The position numbers and the translations under genes are program-made. Shown piece after piece: positions 8,411-16,919 of a DNA stretch of 39,576 bases. Position 1 is the first letter of the stretch. Every line of letters begins with the position of its first letter. Under the pieces are notes generated by a model, which was not told the DNA's origin, searched no databases, and saw nothing but the letters and a program-made list of their open reading frames with translations. Origin of the DNA: Methylobacter sp. (GTDB taxonomy: Bacteria > Pseudomonadota > Gammaproteobacteria > Methylococcales > Methylomonadaceae); contig JAUXTH010000044.1 of assembly GCA_030679035.1 (NCBI GenBank), positions 1 to 39,576 of the forward strand, read 5' to 3'.

Positions 8411-8845
8411 ATGGATATTAGAAAAATAAAAAAACTCATCGAGATTATCGAAGAATCCGACATTGCCGAACTGGAAATCAAAGAGGGCGAAGAGTCCATT
8501 CGTATTAGCCGTTATTCCGCCGCTCCTGCTGCTGTCGCCTATGCGCCGGCACCGGTTGCCGCCGCACCTGCCGCAGCCGCTCTGATAGCACCGGCCGAAG
8601 AAAAAATCATCGGGCATGCGGTCAAGTCGCCGATGGTCGGCACTTTTTACCGCTCCGCCTCACCGGGCACCAAGGTTTTCACCGAAGTCGGCCAATCAGT
8701 TCAGGTCGGCGACACCTTGTGCATCATTGAGGCAATGAAAATTCTAAACCAGATCGAGTCGGATAAAAGCGGCACCATCACTAAGATCTTGGTTGAAAAC
8801 GCCGAACCTGTCGAATATGGCCAACCATTATTCATCATTGAATAA
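8411..8845 (+). CDS. accB: Biotin carboxyl carrier protein of acetyl-CoA carboxylase
   Basis: It carries biotin between the carboxylase and carboxyltransferase halves of acetyl-CoA carboxylase, the first committed step of fatty acid synthesis. 144 residues. It has the N-terminal helix ([34 protein letters not shown]), a flexible Ala/Pro-rich linker (about 36-62) and the C-terminal biotinyl domain with K110 in [10 protein letters not shown] as the biotinylation site. The [11 protein letters not shown] stretch is the family's usual one. It lies 4 nt after aroQ and 19 nt before accC, so the three genes are co-transcribed. Confidence 0.97.
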   Translation: MDIRKIKKLIEIIEESDIAELEIKEGEESIRISRYSAAPAAVAYAPAPVAAAPAAAALIAPAEEKIIGHAVKSPMVGTFYRSASPGTKVFTEVGQSVQVGDTLCIIEAMKILNQIESDKSGTITKILVENAEPVEYGQPLFIIE

Positions 8846-8864
8846 CACCAGGGACGGAAAACTC

Positions 8865-10208
8865 ATGTTCGATAAAATCGTTATCGCCAATCGCGGCGAA
8901 ATAGCATTGCGCATTTTACGCGCCTGCCGGGAACTAGGCGTCAAAGTCGTTGCCGTGCATTCCGAGGCGGATCGGGATCTGAAACATGTACGCTTGGCTG
9001 ATGAATCCGTCTGCATCGGCCCTGCGGCATCGGTTGACAGCTACTTGAATATTCCGGCCATTATCAGCGCCGCTGAAGTGACCGATGCCGAAGCCATTCA
9101 TCCCGGCTACGGTTTTTTGTCTGAAAATGCCGATTTTTCTGAAAAGGTAAAACAAAGCGGCTTTGTTTTCATCGGCCCGAATGCGGAAACCATACGCATG
9201 ATGGGCGACAAGATTTCCGCCAAGAATGCAATGGTGGCCGCCGGAGTTCCCTGCGTTCCCGGCAACAACGACCCGCTATCGGACGACAACAAAAAGAACC
9301 TGAAGCTGGCGCAGGAAATCGGTTATCCGGTTATCATCAAGGCCGCTGGCGGCGGCGGCGGTCGCGGCATGCGCACGGTGCATACCGAAGCGGCTTTATT
9401 AAACGCCATCGCGATGACCAAGGCCGAGGCGGGCACGGCTTTCGGCAATCCCACCGTATACATGGAAAAATTCCTGGAAGATCCCCGGCACATCGAGTTT
9501 CAGGTCATGGCCGATTCACACGGCAACGCGATCCATTTGGGCGAACGCGACTGCTCGATGCAGCGCCGCCATCAAAAAGTGGTTGAGGAAGCGCCCGCGC
9601 CAGGCATCACCGAAGCGCAACGCAAGACCATCGGCGAACGTTGCGCCAAGGCCTGTGTCGACATCGGTTATCTGGGCGCAGGCACTTTTGAATTTTTGTA
9701 TGAAAGAGGCGAATTCTATTTCATCGAAATGAACACTCGGGTACAGGTTGAGCACCCGGTCACCGAAATGGTGACCGGTTTTGACATCGTCAAGGAACAA
9801 CTGCGTATTGCGGCCGGAGAGCGGCTGTCCATTACTCAGGATCAGGTTAAAATCCAGGGTCATGCGATCGAATGCCGGATAAACGCTGAAGACCCCAAAA
9901 CCTTCATGCCCTGCCCCGGCACCATAGACCAGTTCCATATGCCCGGCGGCCCCGGCATCCGTTGCGAGACCCATATCTACAACGGCTATAAAGTGCCGCC
10001 TTATTACGACTCGATGATCGGCAAGCTGATTGCCCACGGCGAAGACCGCAACAGCGCGATTGCCCGGATGAACACTGCATTAAGCGAAATCATCATCGAC
10101 GGCATTAAAACCAATATTCCGCTACAGCACGACATCATGACCGACAGCGCCTTTGCAGCCGGTGGACAAAACATCCATTACCTGGAAAAAAAGCTGGGTA
10201 TTTATTAA
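8865..10208 (+). CDS. accC: Biotin carboxylase subunit of acetyl-CoA carboxylase
   Basis: ATP-dependent carboxylation of the biotin on AccB. 447 residues, close to the 449 of E. coli AccC. An N-terminal biotin carboxylase domain ([25 protein letters not shown]) is followed by the ATP-grasp domain with the glycine-rich loop [11 protein letters not shown], the metal site [27 protein letters not shown], and the C-terminal INAEDP domain. The frame is open back to 8793 inside accB, but MFDKI is the family's start, and GGGACGG lies just upstream of the ATG at 8865. The composite inverted repeat at 10216-10487 separates it from prmA. Confidence 0.97.
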   Translation: MFDKIVIANRGEIALRILRACRELGVKVVAVHSEADRDLKHVRLADESVCIGPAASVDSYLNIPAIISAAEVTDAEAIHPGYGFLSENADFSEKVKQSGFVFIGPNAETIRMMGDKISAKNAMVAAGVPCVPGNNDPLSDDNKKNLKLAQEIGYPVIIKAAGGGGGRGMRTVHTEAALLNAIAMTKAEAGTAFGNPTVYMEKFLEDPRHIEFQVMADSHGNAIHLGERDCSMQRRHQKVVEEAPAPGITEAQRKTIGERCAKACVDIGYLGAGTFEFLYERGEFYFIEMNTRVQVEHPVTEMVTGFDIVKEQLRIAAGERLSITQDQVKIQGHAIECRINAEDPKTFMPCPGTIDQFHMPGGPGIRCETHIYNGYKVPPYYDSMIGKLIAHGEDRNSAIARMNTALSEIIIDGIKTNIPLQHDIMTDSAFAAGGQNIHYLEKKLGIY

Positions 10209-10215
10209 AAATTAG

Positions 10216-10487
10216 AACACAGATGCCAAAAGTAGGCGCCTCTACGACTGCATGGATGCAGGAGGTAGAACAATGCAGGAGCAATTGCCGAGGCGACACG
10301 GATAGAGGCCGATTTACACAGATTATTTTCTATGTTTATTTGCAAATCCACCTCGTTTAGCCATGTACCAACATGGCTTTACTATTTCTTAATTCTCAGA
10401 TTCACCTTAACAAGTGCAGAAATGAAATCCGTGGAAATCCGTTCTAATCTGTGTCGCCTAGAGGCGCCTACTTTTGGCATCCGTGTT
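10216..10487. repeat. Composite inverted-repeat element between accC and prmA
   Basis: The outer arms, 10216-10244 and 10459-10487, are 29 nt each with one mismatch; they contain AAGTAGGCGCCTCTA. Inside are a shorter inverted pair built on GGCGACAC-GAT (10292-10303 against about 10444-10457) and a 48-nt module (10245-10292) that recurs at 32796-32843. The middle has text such as CCGTGGAAATCCG and AATCTGTGT, typical of dispersed intergenic repeats. No protein is encoded that I can support. The right arm ends 37 nt before the prmA start, so the structure will be in the prmA leader if transcription comes from accC. Confidence 0.75.
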
Positions 10488-10524
10488 CCGGCTTTTTCTT
10501 TTCCCTTTTGTAAAATCTTTCCAC

Positions 10525-11403
10525 ATGCCTTGGCACCAAATTACCGTTATCACCAATGAAGACCTTGCACCCCGGCTTGCCGACTTTTTCGACAATCTCG
10601 GTGCGGTGTCAGTCACTTACATGGATGCCGAAGACGAGCCTGTTTACGAACCGGCTATCGGCGAAACCAAGATATGGACTAATACCGAAGTCATTGCGTT
10701 GTATGAACTGGACGCAGAACCCGAGCTGATCAAAACCCTGGTTTACGCCCAATTTAAGCCCGAACAATTGCGCAGCTGGAAGTATGAAGAAGTTGCCGAC
10801 CAGGAGTGGGAACGCGCCTGGATGGAATATTACCAGCCGATGAAGTTTGCCGATAAACTTTGGGTTTGCCCGACCGATCAGGAACAGTACGAGTCCGGCA
10901 CGGTTTGCCTGACTCTCGATCCGGGACTGGCTTTCGGCACCGGCACTCATCCGACCACCGCGTTATGCCTGGAATGGCTGGCCAGCCACGACTTGGCCGG
11001 CAAAACCGTGATCGATTACGGCTGCGGTTCCGGCATCCTGGCCGTTGCATCGATCTTATTAGGCGCTAAAGAAGCCCATGCGGTGGATATTGATCCCCAG
11101 GCAATAACCGCAACCCAGAGCAACGCACTGAAAAACAAAGTGCAGGATAAAATCGCCTGTTATCTGCCCGAACAGTTTGCCCCGTTTCAGGCAGACATCG
11201 TGCTGGCCAATATACTGGCGAAACCTTTAATCGACATGTCCGAGCAAATTTGCAACCTGGTTGCTCCCGGCGGCCAGCTGGTTTTATCCGGCATCTTGCA
11301 CGAACAAGCCGAATCGGTGATGAACGCTTATCGGCAATACATTACATTCAGCGCGCCGGTACAACAGGAAGACTGGATCAGGCTTGAAGGCATCAAGCGC
11401 TAA
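10525..11403 (+). CDS. prmA: Ribosomal protein L11 methyltransferase
   Basis: It methylates L11 at several amino groups using S-adenosylmethionine. 292 residues, near E. coli's 293. The N-terminal substrate-recognition domain begins MPWHQITVITNEDLAPRLADFF. The Rossmann methyltransferase domain has SAM motif I in VIDYGCGSGILAVASILLGA, then AVDIDPQAI and the catalytic-region DIVLANILAKPLI. The frame is open to 10474 within the repeat arm, but the family start matches the ATG at 10525. The following DUF3426 frame overlaps its last codons by 20 nt. Confidence 0.96.
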   Translation: MPWHQITVITNEDLAPRLADFFDNLGAVSVTYMDAEDEPVYEPAIGETKIWTNTEVIALYELDAEPELIKTLVYAQFKPEQLRSWKYEEVADQEWERAWMEYYQPMKFADKLWVCPTDQEQYESGTVCLTLDPGLAFGTGTHPTTALCLEWLASHDLAGKTVIDYGCGSGILAVASILLGAKEAHAVDIDPQAITATQSNALKNKVQDKIACYLPEQFAPFQADIVLANILAKPLIDMSEQICNLVAPGGQLVLSGILHEQAESVMNAYRQYITFSAPVQQEDWIRLEGIKR

Positions 11404-11875
11404 TCAACTGGATCGCGGCGGCAATTATTGGCGCTCCGGGCTGGTGATCGCTTCGCTGCTGCTTGCCGGGCAAACAGTGTATTTTGAAGGCACCGCATTC
11501 AGCCGTAACCCGGCATTTCGGCCCAGCCTGGAAAAACTATGCAGGCAACTTAACTGCCGACTGCCCGTTTACAAAAACCCGGTTGAGTTCACGGTATTAC
11601 AGGGCTCATTGATCGCTTTACCGGATCGCAGCCAACTGTTCAGGACGGTGATCCGCAATCGGGCGGCTTTTGCGCAACCTTACCCGAACCTGGAACTGAC
11701 CTTGCTCGACTACGCTGAAAACCCGTTCGCCCGACGAATTTTTAGGCCGCAAGACTATTTAGCCAAAACGCTGCCTGCAACGTCAGCCATGCTCCCTGAT
11801 GCGACCGCCGCAATCAGCCTAAACATCGCCCCACCAAAAACCAAGGTCGGCGGTTATACCTTTAAACTTATTTAA
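11384..11875 (+). CDS. DUF3426 protein lacking the zinc-ribbon half
   Basis: 163 residues. After a hydrophobic segment (about 19-31, LVIASLLLAGQTVYF) comes the extracytoplasmic DUF3426 region (RPSLEKLCRQLNCRLPVYKNPVEFTVLQGSLIALPD ... LELTLLDYAENPFARRIFRPQDYL). Full-length members normally start with a cytoplasmic CxxC zinc ribbon (MJ0042 type); nothing of that kind precedes the membrane segment here. The longest open start is a TTG at 11384 inside prmA; a GTG at 11444 is an alternative, so the true start is unsure. rlmI begins 5 nt after the stop. DUF3426 proteins often follow prmA in gammaproteobacteria; the function is unknown. Confidence 0.75.
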   Translation: MKASSANQLDRGGNYWRSGLVIASLLLAGQTVYFEGTAFSRNPAFRPSLEKLCRQLNCRLPVYKNPVEFTVLQGSLIALPDRSQLFRTVIRNRAAFAQPYPNLELTLLDYAENPFARRIFRPQDYLAKTLPATSAMLPDATAAISLNIAPPKTKVGGYTFKLI

Positions 11876-11880
11876 CAACA

Positions 11881-13077
11881 ATGGCCCATCCTGAAATTTA
11901 TTTAAAAAAGAACGAAGACAAGCGTCTGCGCAAAGGCCACCTCTGGGTTTTCAGCAACGAAGTCGACACCAAACGCTCGCCGCTGGAGCAGTTCAACCCG
12001 GGCGATCTGGTGCAGGTGAAAAGCGACGACGGCAAGGTACTGGGCACCGCCTACATCAATCCCCAAGCCCTGATCTGCGCCCGGCTTCTGTCCAGAAAAC
12101 CCAACTTGAAATGCGGCGCAAACTTTTTTAAAGAGCGATTGACCACAGCGCTGGCGCTACGGGAAAAGCTTTTCGACAAACCTTACTACCGCTTGGTTTT
12201 TGGTGAAAGCGACGGCTTGCCCGGCTTGGTCATCGACCGATTCGGCTCGGTGTTATCGGTGCAAATCACCACCGCCGGTATCGATCAGCGTAAAGAGGCG
12301 CTGTTTGCCGCACTGACTGAATTGCTGAGTCCCGAAGCCATTATCCTGAAAAACGATAACAGCCAGCGGCAACAGGAAGGCTTAAGCCTGGAATCCGAGC
12401 TGGCCTACGGCAAGCTTCCCGAGCCGTTGATTATTGAAGAAAATGGCGCTCGATTCAAAATCGACATTCTGGGCGGACAAAAAACCGGCTGGTTTTACGA
12501 TCACCGCAGCAGCCGCGCCCAATTGGCGGGCATTGCAAAAAACCAGCGGGTGCTCGATTTATTTTCCTATACCGGCGCATGGGGCATTCCTGCCGCTATG
12601 GCCGGAGCGACCGAGGTCACCTGCGTGGATGCATCGGAAAGTGCGCTGGCATTAGCCTCAGAAAACGCGGCACTGAATCAGGTTCAGGATAAAATGCACT
12701 TTGTACGCAGTGACGTATTCGAGTTTCTAAAGCAGGCTCGTCTGGAAAACCAGCTCTATGATATTATTGTGCTGGATCCTCCCGCTTTAATTAAACGCAA
12801 AAAAGATTTCAAACAGGGTTACGAAGCTTATCGCCGCCTGAATCACTTGGCTTTGCAGGTATTGTCCAAGAACGGCATCTTGGTCTCGGCGTCTTGCTCG
12901 CATCACCTGAGCCGTGAAAATCTGCATGAGATTTTGCGCTCGTCAGGAAGGCATATCGACCGTCATCTGGTGTTTTTTGCGGGCGGCGGACAGGGGCCCG
13001 ATCATCCGATCGACCCGGCAGCTCCCGAGACCGAATATTTGAAAACTTTTTTTTGTGCTGTCTCTTCAAGCTTGTAA
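11881..13077 (+). CDS. rlmI: 23S rRNA (cytosine-5)-methyltransferase, RlmI family
   Basis: SAM-dependent methylation of 23S rRNA (C1962 in E. coli). 398 residues against 396 in E. coli. The N-terminal PUA domain (IYLKKNEDKRLRKGHLWVFSNEV ... GDLVQVKSDDGKVLGTAYINP) is followed by the central EEHEA-like domain (GESDGLPGLVIDRF). The C-terminal methyltransferase has VLDLFSYTGAWGIPAAMAGA, then IIVLDPPALIKRKKD and the SCSHHLS motif. It is the third gene of the prmA-DUF3426-rlmI run, with only 5 nt before it. Confidence 0.93.
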   Translation: MAHPEIYLKKNEDKRLRKGHLWVFSNEVDTKRSPLEQFNPGDLVQVKSDDGKVLGTAYINPQALICARLLSRKPNLKCGANFFKERLTTALALREKLFDKPYYRLVFGESDGLPGLVIDRFGSVLSVQITTAGIDQRKEALFAALTELLSPEAIILKNDNSQRQQEGLSLESELAYGKLPEPLIIEENGARFKIDILGGQKTGWFYDHRSSRAQLAGIAKNQRVLDLFSYTGAWGIPAAMAGATEVTCVDASESALALASENAALNQVQDKMHFVRSDVFEFLKQARLENQLYDIIVLDPPALIKRKKDFKQGYEAYRRLNHLALQVLSKNGILVSASCSHHLSRENLHEILRSSGRHIDRHLVFFAGGGQGPDHPIDPAAPETEYLKTFFCAVSSSL

Positions 13078-13093
13078 AATGTGAGGCATTTTT

Positions 13094-13282
13094 ATGGTTA
13101 ATGCTAAAGAAAAGGAACCCTGCGTACTTTGCGGCCAGCCGGTAGAAATTACCGGATTTTCGCTGACCAGGAGTGACGGCGTACAGAAATTTTGCTGCGC
13201 CGGCTGCCTGAGCATTTATCAGTTACTTAACGAGGATAATACCAAACCGACCATAACCCCCCTACTAACAACAAAAAAATGA
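13094..13282 (+). CDS. Small Cys-rich metal-binding protein (P-type-ATPase N-domain-like)
   Basis: 62 residues. CVLCGQPVE (Cys 10 and 13) and KFCCAGCLSIYQLL (Cys 34, 35 and 38) match the stand-alone form of the N-terminal metal-binding domain found in CcoI/FixI-type copper P-type ATPases (CxxCG ... FCCxGCxxVYxLL). No ATPase is attached or nearby. TGAGG upstream gives a good ribosome binding site. The next gene starts 13 nt downstream, with its Shine-Dalgarno overlapping this stop, so the two are surely co-translated. A role in binding or delivering copper or zinc is inference. Confidence 0.75.
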   Translation: MVNAKEKEPCVLCGQPVEITGFSLTRSDGVQKFCCAGCLSIYQLLNEDNTKPTITPLLTTKK

Positions 13283-13295
13283 GGATATAAGAATA

Positions 13296-13823
13296 ATGAA
13301 AGCATGTGAGTCCTGTTCCGGCCGCGTTGAAATAGGCAAGAACCATCAAAAAGTCCCGGTATTACAAAGAGCCATTGGCATGTTCTTGGTCTACATGCCC
13401 ATACTGACCCTTCCCTTTGTGTTTGCCAGCGCCTATATGACTTACTGGCACTTGCTCATGATTGGCGCTAAAAATCTCAAGAGCTACTCGGATTTCCTGC
13501 CTGACCGGGCCAGCCATCGCTATACCTTAAAAAATCAAATCACCATGCACGGCTCGTTCAAAGCCAGCACCTCCCAGTCAAAACTGTTCTGGATACTGAA
13601 CTGCACCTGGTACTGCCCTTACAGTGTCGCCCTGTTCGAATGGCATGCTTATATGGTCAAGATTGTTGAGAACTGGTGGTGCCCGTTCGCTCATGACAAA
13701 AAAGAAGGCTATAACAACGCCAAGATCGATAAATCTTTCTGGCATATCTATGCTGAAGACATTGTTAAACTGGAACCGGAAGACCGCGACAACCCGATCT
13801 GGAATGAGGACACAGACAAGTGA
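13296..13823 (+). CDS. Membrane protein of unknown function, partner of the Cys-rich protein
   Basis: 175 residues and no family I recognise. It opens with a CxxC (MKACESCSGRVEIG), then one long or two short membrane segments (about residues 25-60: AIGMFLVYMPILTLPFVFASAYMTYWHLLMIGA). The soluble part is rich in Trp, Tyr, His and Cys (FWILNCTWYCPYSVALFEWHAYMVKIVENWWCPFAHDKK), ending in a charged tail. The three later Cys (in NCTWYCP and WWCPFAH) could bind metal. GAGG overlaps the stop of the upstream gene. The tight pairing with a metal-domain protein suggests a joint role, possibly in metalloenzyme assembly; this is inference. Confidence 0.75.
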   Translation: MKACESCSGRVEIGKNHQKVPVLQRAIGMFLVYMPILTLPFVFASAYMTYWHLLMIGAKNLKSYSDFLPDRASHRYTLKNQITMHGSFKASTSQSKLFWILNCTWYCPYSVALFEWHAYMVKIVENWWCPFAHDKKEGYNNAKIDKSFWHIYAEDIVKLEPEDRDNPIWNEDTDK

Positions 13824-13830
13824 TTTAGAC

Positions 13831-13889
13831 GAAGGACTAAAGGCGAAGGGTGAAGAACCTTCCTTGCGCCTTTAGCCCTTCGCCTTTTG
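13831..13889. terminator. Heptad-repeat hairpin before dusB
   Basis: Left-arm units of 7 nt (GAAGGAC, TAAAGGC, GAAGGGT, GAAGAAC at 13831-13858) face complementary units on the right (CCTTGCG, CCTTTAG, CCCTTCG, CCTTTTG at 13862-13889), forming an imperfect hairpin. It lies 7 nt after the stop of the membrane-protein gene and 8 nt before the dusB ATG, so it may act as terminator and as a structure blocking translation. It is related to the element at 16849-16912. Confidence 0.65.
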
Positions 13890-13897
13890 CCTCCCCT

Positions 13898-14881
13898 ATG
13901 CGTATCGGCCCTTATCAACTTGAAAACAACCTGATCCTGGCCCCAATGGCCGGCATCAGCGACCGCCCGTTCAGGGAATTGTGCAAGCAATTCGGCGCGG
14001 GCTTGGCAGTGTCCGAGATGGTCGCCTCCAATCCGGCTTTGCGCCAACATAAAAGAACGCTGTTAAAAGCAGATCATAGCGGCGAGACCGGCATACGTTC
14101 CGTACAGATTCTAGGCACTGATCCTCAGCTTATGGCTGAGGCGGCAAAACTCAATGTCCAACGGGGCGCCCAAATCATCGACATTAATATGGGCTGTCCG
14201 GCAAAAAAAGTGTGTTCAGTTGCCGCAGGCTCTGCGCTAATGAGGGATGAAGCGCTGGTAAAGCGAATACTTGATGCTGTTGTTAATGCCGTCGATATTC
14301 CGGTCACGTTAAAAATTCGTACCGGCTGGGACTTACACAACCGCAATGCCGTTGAAATAGCCCAAATAGCCGAAAATGCGGGTATTGCTGCGTTAACTAT
14401 TCATGGCCGAACCCGTGCATGCAAATTTGAGGGACAGGCCGAACATGAAACCGTTAAAAATGTGAAGCAATCCATCAACATTCCGGTTATCGCCAACGGC
14501 GATATTGATTCACCCGAACAGGCCCAATTCGTGCTTCATTCAACCGGTGCGGATGCCATTATGATCGGCCGCGGCGCTCAAGGAAATCCATGGTTATTTA
14601 GTCAAATAAGTCACTTTATCAACCACGGCGAACACCTTGAAAAACCAACAATTACAAACATTCACAACATAATTATCACTCATTTGGACAAACTATATAG
14701 CTTCTACGGCAATACAAGCGGTGTTAGAATAGCCCGAAAACATATTGCTTGGTATTTTAAGCACCTTGAGTCCGTGACTCAGGACACCAAAAGCAACATC
14801 AACCAAGCACAATGTCCATCCCAACAAATAGCGCTGATTAATTCGGCATTTAACCATTTAACCACCGACCGTGCTGCATAA
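13898..14881 (+). CDS. dusB: tRNA-dihydrouridine synthase B
   Basis: FMN enzyme that reduces a specific uridine of tRNA to dihydrouridine (U17 in E. coli). 327 residues. The TIM barrel begins MRIGPYQLENNLILAPMAGISDRPFRELCKQFGAGLAVSEM. It holds INMGCPAKKVC with the catalytic Cys, TLKIRTGWD, ALTIHGRTRACKFEGQA and the FMN phosphate-binding IGRGAQGNPWLF. Earlier in-frame ATG (13850) would add codons from the hairpin repeat, so 13898 is the start. It is followed by fis, as in many gammaproteobacteria. Confidence 0.96.
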   Translation: MRIGPYQLENNLILAPMAGISDRPFRELCKQFGAGLAVSEMVASNPALRQHKRTLLKADHSGETGIRSVQILGTDPQLMAEAAKLNVQRGAQIIDINMGCPAKKVCSVAAGSALMRDEALVKRILDAVVNAVDIPVTLKIRTGWDLHNRNAVEIAQIAENAGIAALTIHGRTRACKFEGQAEHETVKNVKQSINIPVIANGDIDSPEQAQFVLHSTGADAIMIGRGAQGNPWLFSQISHFINHGEHLEKPTITNIHNIIITHLDKLYSFYGNTSGVRIARKHIAWYFKHLESVTQDTKSNINQAQCPSQQIALINSAFNHLTTDRAA

Positions 14882-14882
14882 T

Positions 14883-15167
14883 ATGAACGCATCCCAAAAA
14901 AGTGCTGAAATAATCAACATTGACAGCAAAAAAACCGCAGCCATTCCATTATCTGCGCATGTTAAACAGACGATGGAGCAATATTTTTTACATCTGAACG
15001 GTCATGATGCGGTAGACCTGCATGCAATGGTCATCGGCGAAGTCGAAAAGCCTTTATTGCAAGCGACGCTGGAGCATTCCGGCTACAACCAAACCAAAGC
15101 GGCCAAAGCGCTGGGCCTTAGCCGCAGCACCTTGCGCAAAAAACTGGAGTTCTACGGCCTGTCCTAA
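14883..15167 (+). CDS. fis: DNA-binding protein Fis
   Basis: Nucleoid-associated DNA-bending protein and regulator of growth-rate-linked genes. 94 residues. The C-terminal half (PLLQATLEHSGYNQTKAAKALGLSRSTLRKKLEFYGLS) is the typical Fis HTH. The ATG at 14883 starts one base after the dusB stop codon; a GTG at 14871, inside dusB, would add four residues. Translation is therefore probably coupled to dusB. The N-terminal tail is more variable. Confidence 0.93.
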   Translation: MNASQKSAEIINIDSKKTAAIPLSAHVKQTMEQYFLHLNGHDAVDLHAMVIGEVEKPLLQATLEHSGYNQTKAAKALGLSRSTLRKKLEFYGLS

Positions 15168-15229
15168 TAACGTCCAAATCCGGCTGGTTTTAACTCCCAC
15201 CTAAACAGCCCCTTCATTCTGAGATCTGC

Positions 15230-16840
15230 ATGAACAAAAAAGTCACCCGCGCGCTGGTTAGCGTATCCGATAAATCCGGTATTGTGGATTTTTGTCGGGA
15301 GCTCAATCAATTAGGCATCGAAATCCTGTCTACCGGCGGTACCGCCAAGACACTGGCCGAACACAACATTCCTGCGACTGAAGTTTCCGATTACACCGGT
15401 TTCCCGGAAATGATGGATGGCCGGGTTAAAACCTTGCACCCTAAAGTCCACGGCGGCATTTTAGCGCGCCGAGGCATCGATGATGCGGTGATGGCCGCGA
15501 ACGGCATTAAGCCTATCGATATGGTGGTGGTCAACCTGTACCCTTTCGAGCAGACCATCGCCAACCCAAGTTGCGATTTGGAAACAGCCATCGAAAACAT
15601 CGACATCGGCGGCCCGACCATGATCCGCGCTGCGGCCAAGAATCATGCCGATGTCGCAGTGATCGTCGATCCGGCCGACTACGCATCGATTATTGCCGAA
15701 CTGAAAGGCAATAGCACTGGACTCTCCCAGCAAACCCGCTTCAATCTGGCATTAAAAAGCTTCGAACACACCGCCCGTTACGACACCGCGATTGCAACCT
15801 ACTTGGGCAACATTCGCCGCGCCAGCTCCGGGCAGGCTTGCGGCATACACACCATCCCTGGCGATAACGGCGTCCAGTTTCCCGAAACGCTGAACTTGCA
15901 GTTTTACCATAACCAAAGCATGCGTTATGGCGAAAACCCGCATCAAAATGCGGCGTTTTACCGGGAAAAAGCACCAGCCATCGGCACAATTGCAGCCGCC
16001 AAGCAATTGCAAGGCAAAGAACTGTCCTACAACAATATTGCCGATGCCGATGCCGCGCTGGAATGCGTCAAATCGTTTGGCGATCTGCCCACCTGCGTCA
16101 TCGTCAAACATGCCAACCCCTGCGGTGTAGCCCAAGACAATAACTTGCTTGCCGCTTACGACAAGGCTTATGCAACAGACCCAACTTCGGCATTCGGCGG
16201 TATCATCGCGTTTAACCGGGAACTGGATGAACAAACAGCCGCTGAAATCGTCAAACGTCAATTTGTCGAAGTGATTATTGCGCCATCGATCAGCGCAGCC
16301 GCGCAAACCGTTTTGGCTGAAAAACAAAATGTCCGCGTACTGGAATGCGGTATCTGGAGCAGCGACAACCAAGCCGCACTTGATTTCAAACGCGTTGCCG
16401 GAGGCTTGCTGGTTCAGGACAAGGATCTGGGCGAAATAACCGCCGCCGACATCAAAGTAGTCAGCAAACGCGCCCCGACCGAGCAGGAAATGGCCGATTT
16501 GCTGTTCGCCTGGAAAGTCGCCAAATTCGTCAAATCCAATGCGATTGTTTACTGCAAAAACGGCCAGACTATCGGCGTCGGCGCTGGACAAATGAGCCGG
16601 GTTTATTCGGCCAGAATCGCCGGGATTAAAGCCTCCGATGCGGGCCTGGATGTTCCGGGTTCCGCAATGGCTTCGGATGCATTCTTCCCGTTCAGGGACG
16701 GCATCGATTCCGCCGCCGAAGCGGGCATCACCGCAGTCATCCAGCCCGGCGGCTCGATGCGTGACAATGAAGTCATAGCCGCAGCCGATGAGCATAATAT
16801 CGCGATGGTCTTTACCGGCATGCGTCATTTCAGGCATTAA
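15230..16840 (+). CDS. purH: Bifunctional AICAR formyltransferase/IMP cyclohydrolase
   Basis: The last two steps of IMP synthesis: formyl transfer to AICAR and ring closure. 536 residues, slightly longer than the usual 525-530. The N-terminal MGS-like cyclohydrolase domain has [29 protein letters not shown] and [15 protein letters not shown]. The transferase domain has [15 protein letters not shown], the catalytic K293-H294 in [11 protein letters not shown], and [11 protein letters not shown]. The end [25 protein letters not shown] is canonical. purD follows after a heptad-repeat hairpin. Confidence 0.97.
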   Translation: MNKKVTRALVSVSDKSGIVDFCRELNQLGIEILSTGGTAKTLAEHNIPATEVSDYTGFPEMMDGRVKTLHPKVHGGILARRGIDDAVMAANGIKPIDMVVVNLYPFEQTIANPSCDLETAIENIDIGGPTMIRAAAKNHADVAVIVDPADYASIIAELKGNSTGLSQQTRFNLALKSFEHTARYDTAIATYLGNIRRASSGQACGIHTIPGDNGVQFPETLNLQFYHNQSMRYGENPHQNAAFYREKAPAIGTIAAAKQLQGKELSYNNIADADAALECVKSFGDLPTCVIVKHANPCGVAQDNNLLAAYDKAYATDPTSAFGGIIAFNRELDEQTAAEIVKRQFVEVIIAPSISAAAQTVLAEKQNVRVLECGIWSSDNQAALDFKRVAGGLLVQDKDLGEITAADIKVVSKRAPTEQEMADLLFAWKVAKFVKSNAIVYCKNGQTIGVGAGQMSRVYSARIAGIKASDAGLDVPGSAMASDAFFPFRDGIDSAAEAGITAVIQPGGSMRDNEVIAAADEHNIAMVFTGMRHFRH

Positions 16841-16848
16841 TTTTAGAC

Positions 16849-16912
16849 GAAGGGCAAAGGGCGAAAGGCAAAAAAGCCTCCCCCTTAGCCCTTAGCCCTT
16901 AGCCCTTAGCCT
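16849..16912. repeat. Heptad-repeat hairpin between purH and purD
   Basis: The left side has units GAAGGGC, AAAGGGC and GAAAGGC (16849-16869). The right side has TTAGCCC repeated almost four times (16885-16912). The two sides pair into a hairpin, followed by TTTTAATT. The 7-nt period and base content are shared with the element before dusB at 13831-13889. It occupies nearly the whole purH-purD gap and ends 7 nt before the purD ATG. Confidence 0.7.
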
Positions 16913-16919
16913 TTTAATT

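Noticed and set aside
10332-10559. Open frame within the accC-prmA gap
   Set aside because: It crosses the repeat arm and the true prmA start; there is no protein-like sequence.
15752-16837. Long 361-codon reverse frame inside purH
   Set aside because: purH is certain on the forward strand; the reverse frame reflects codon bias and has no family signature.
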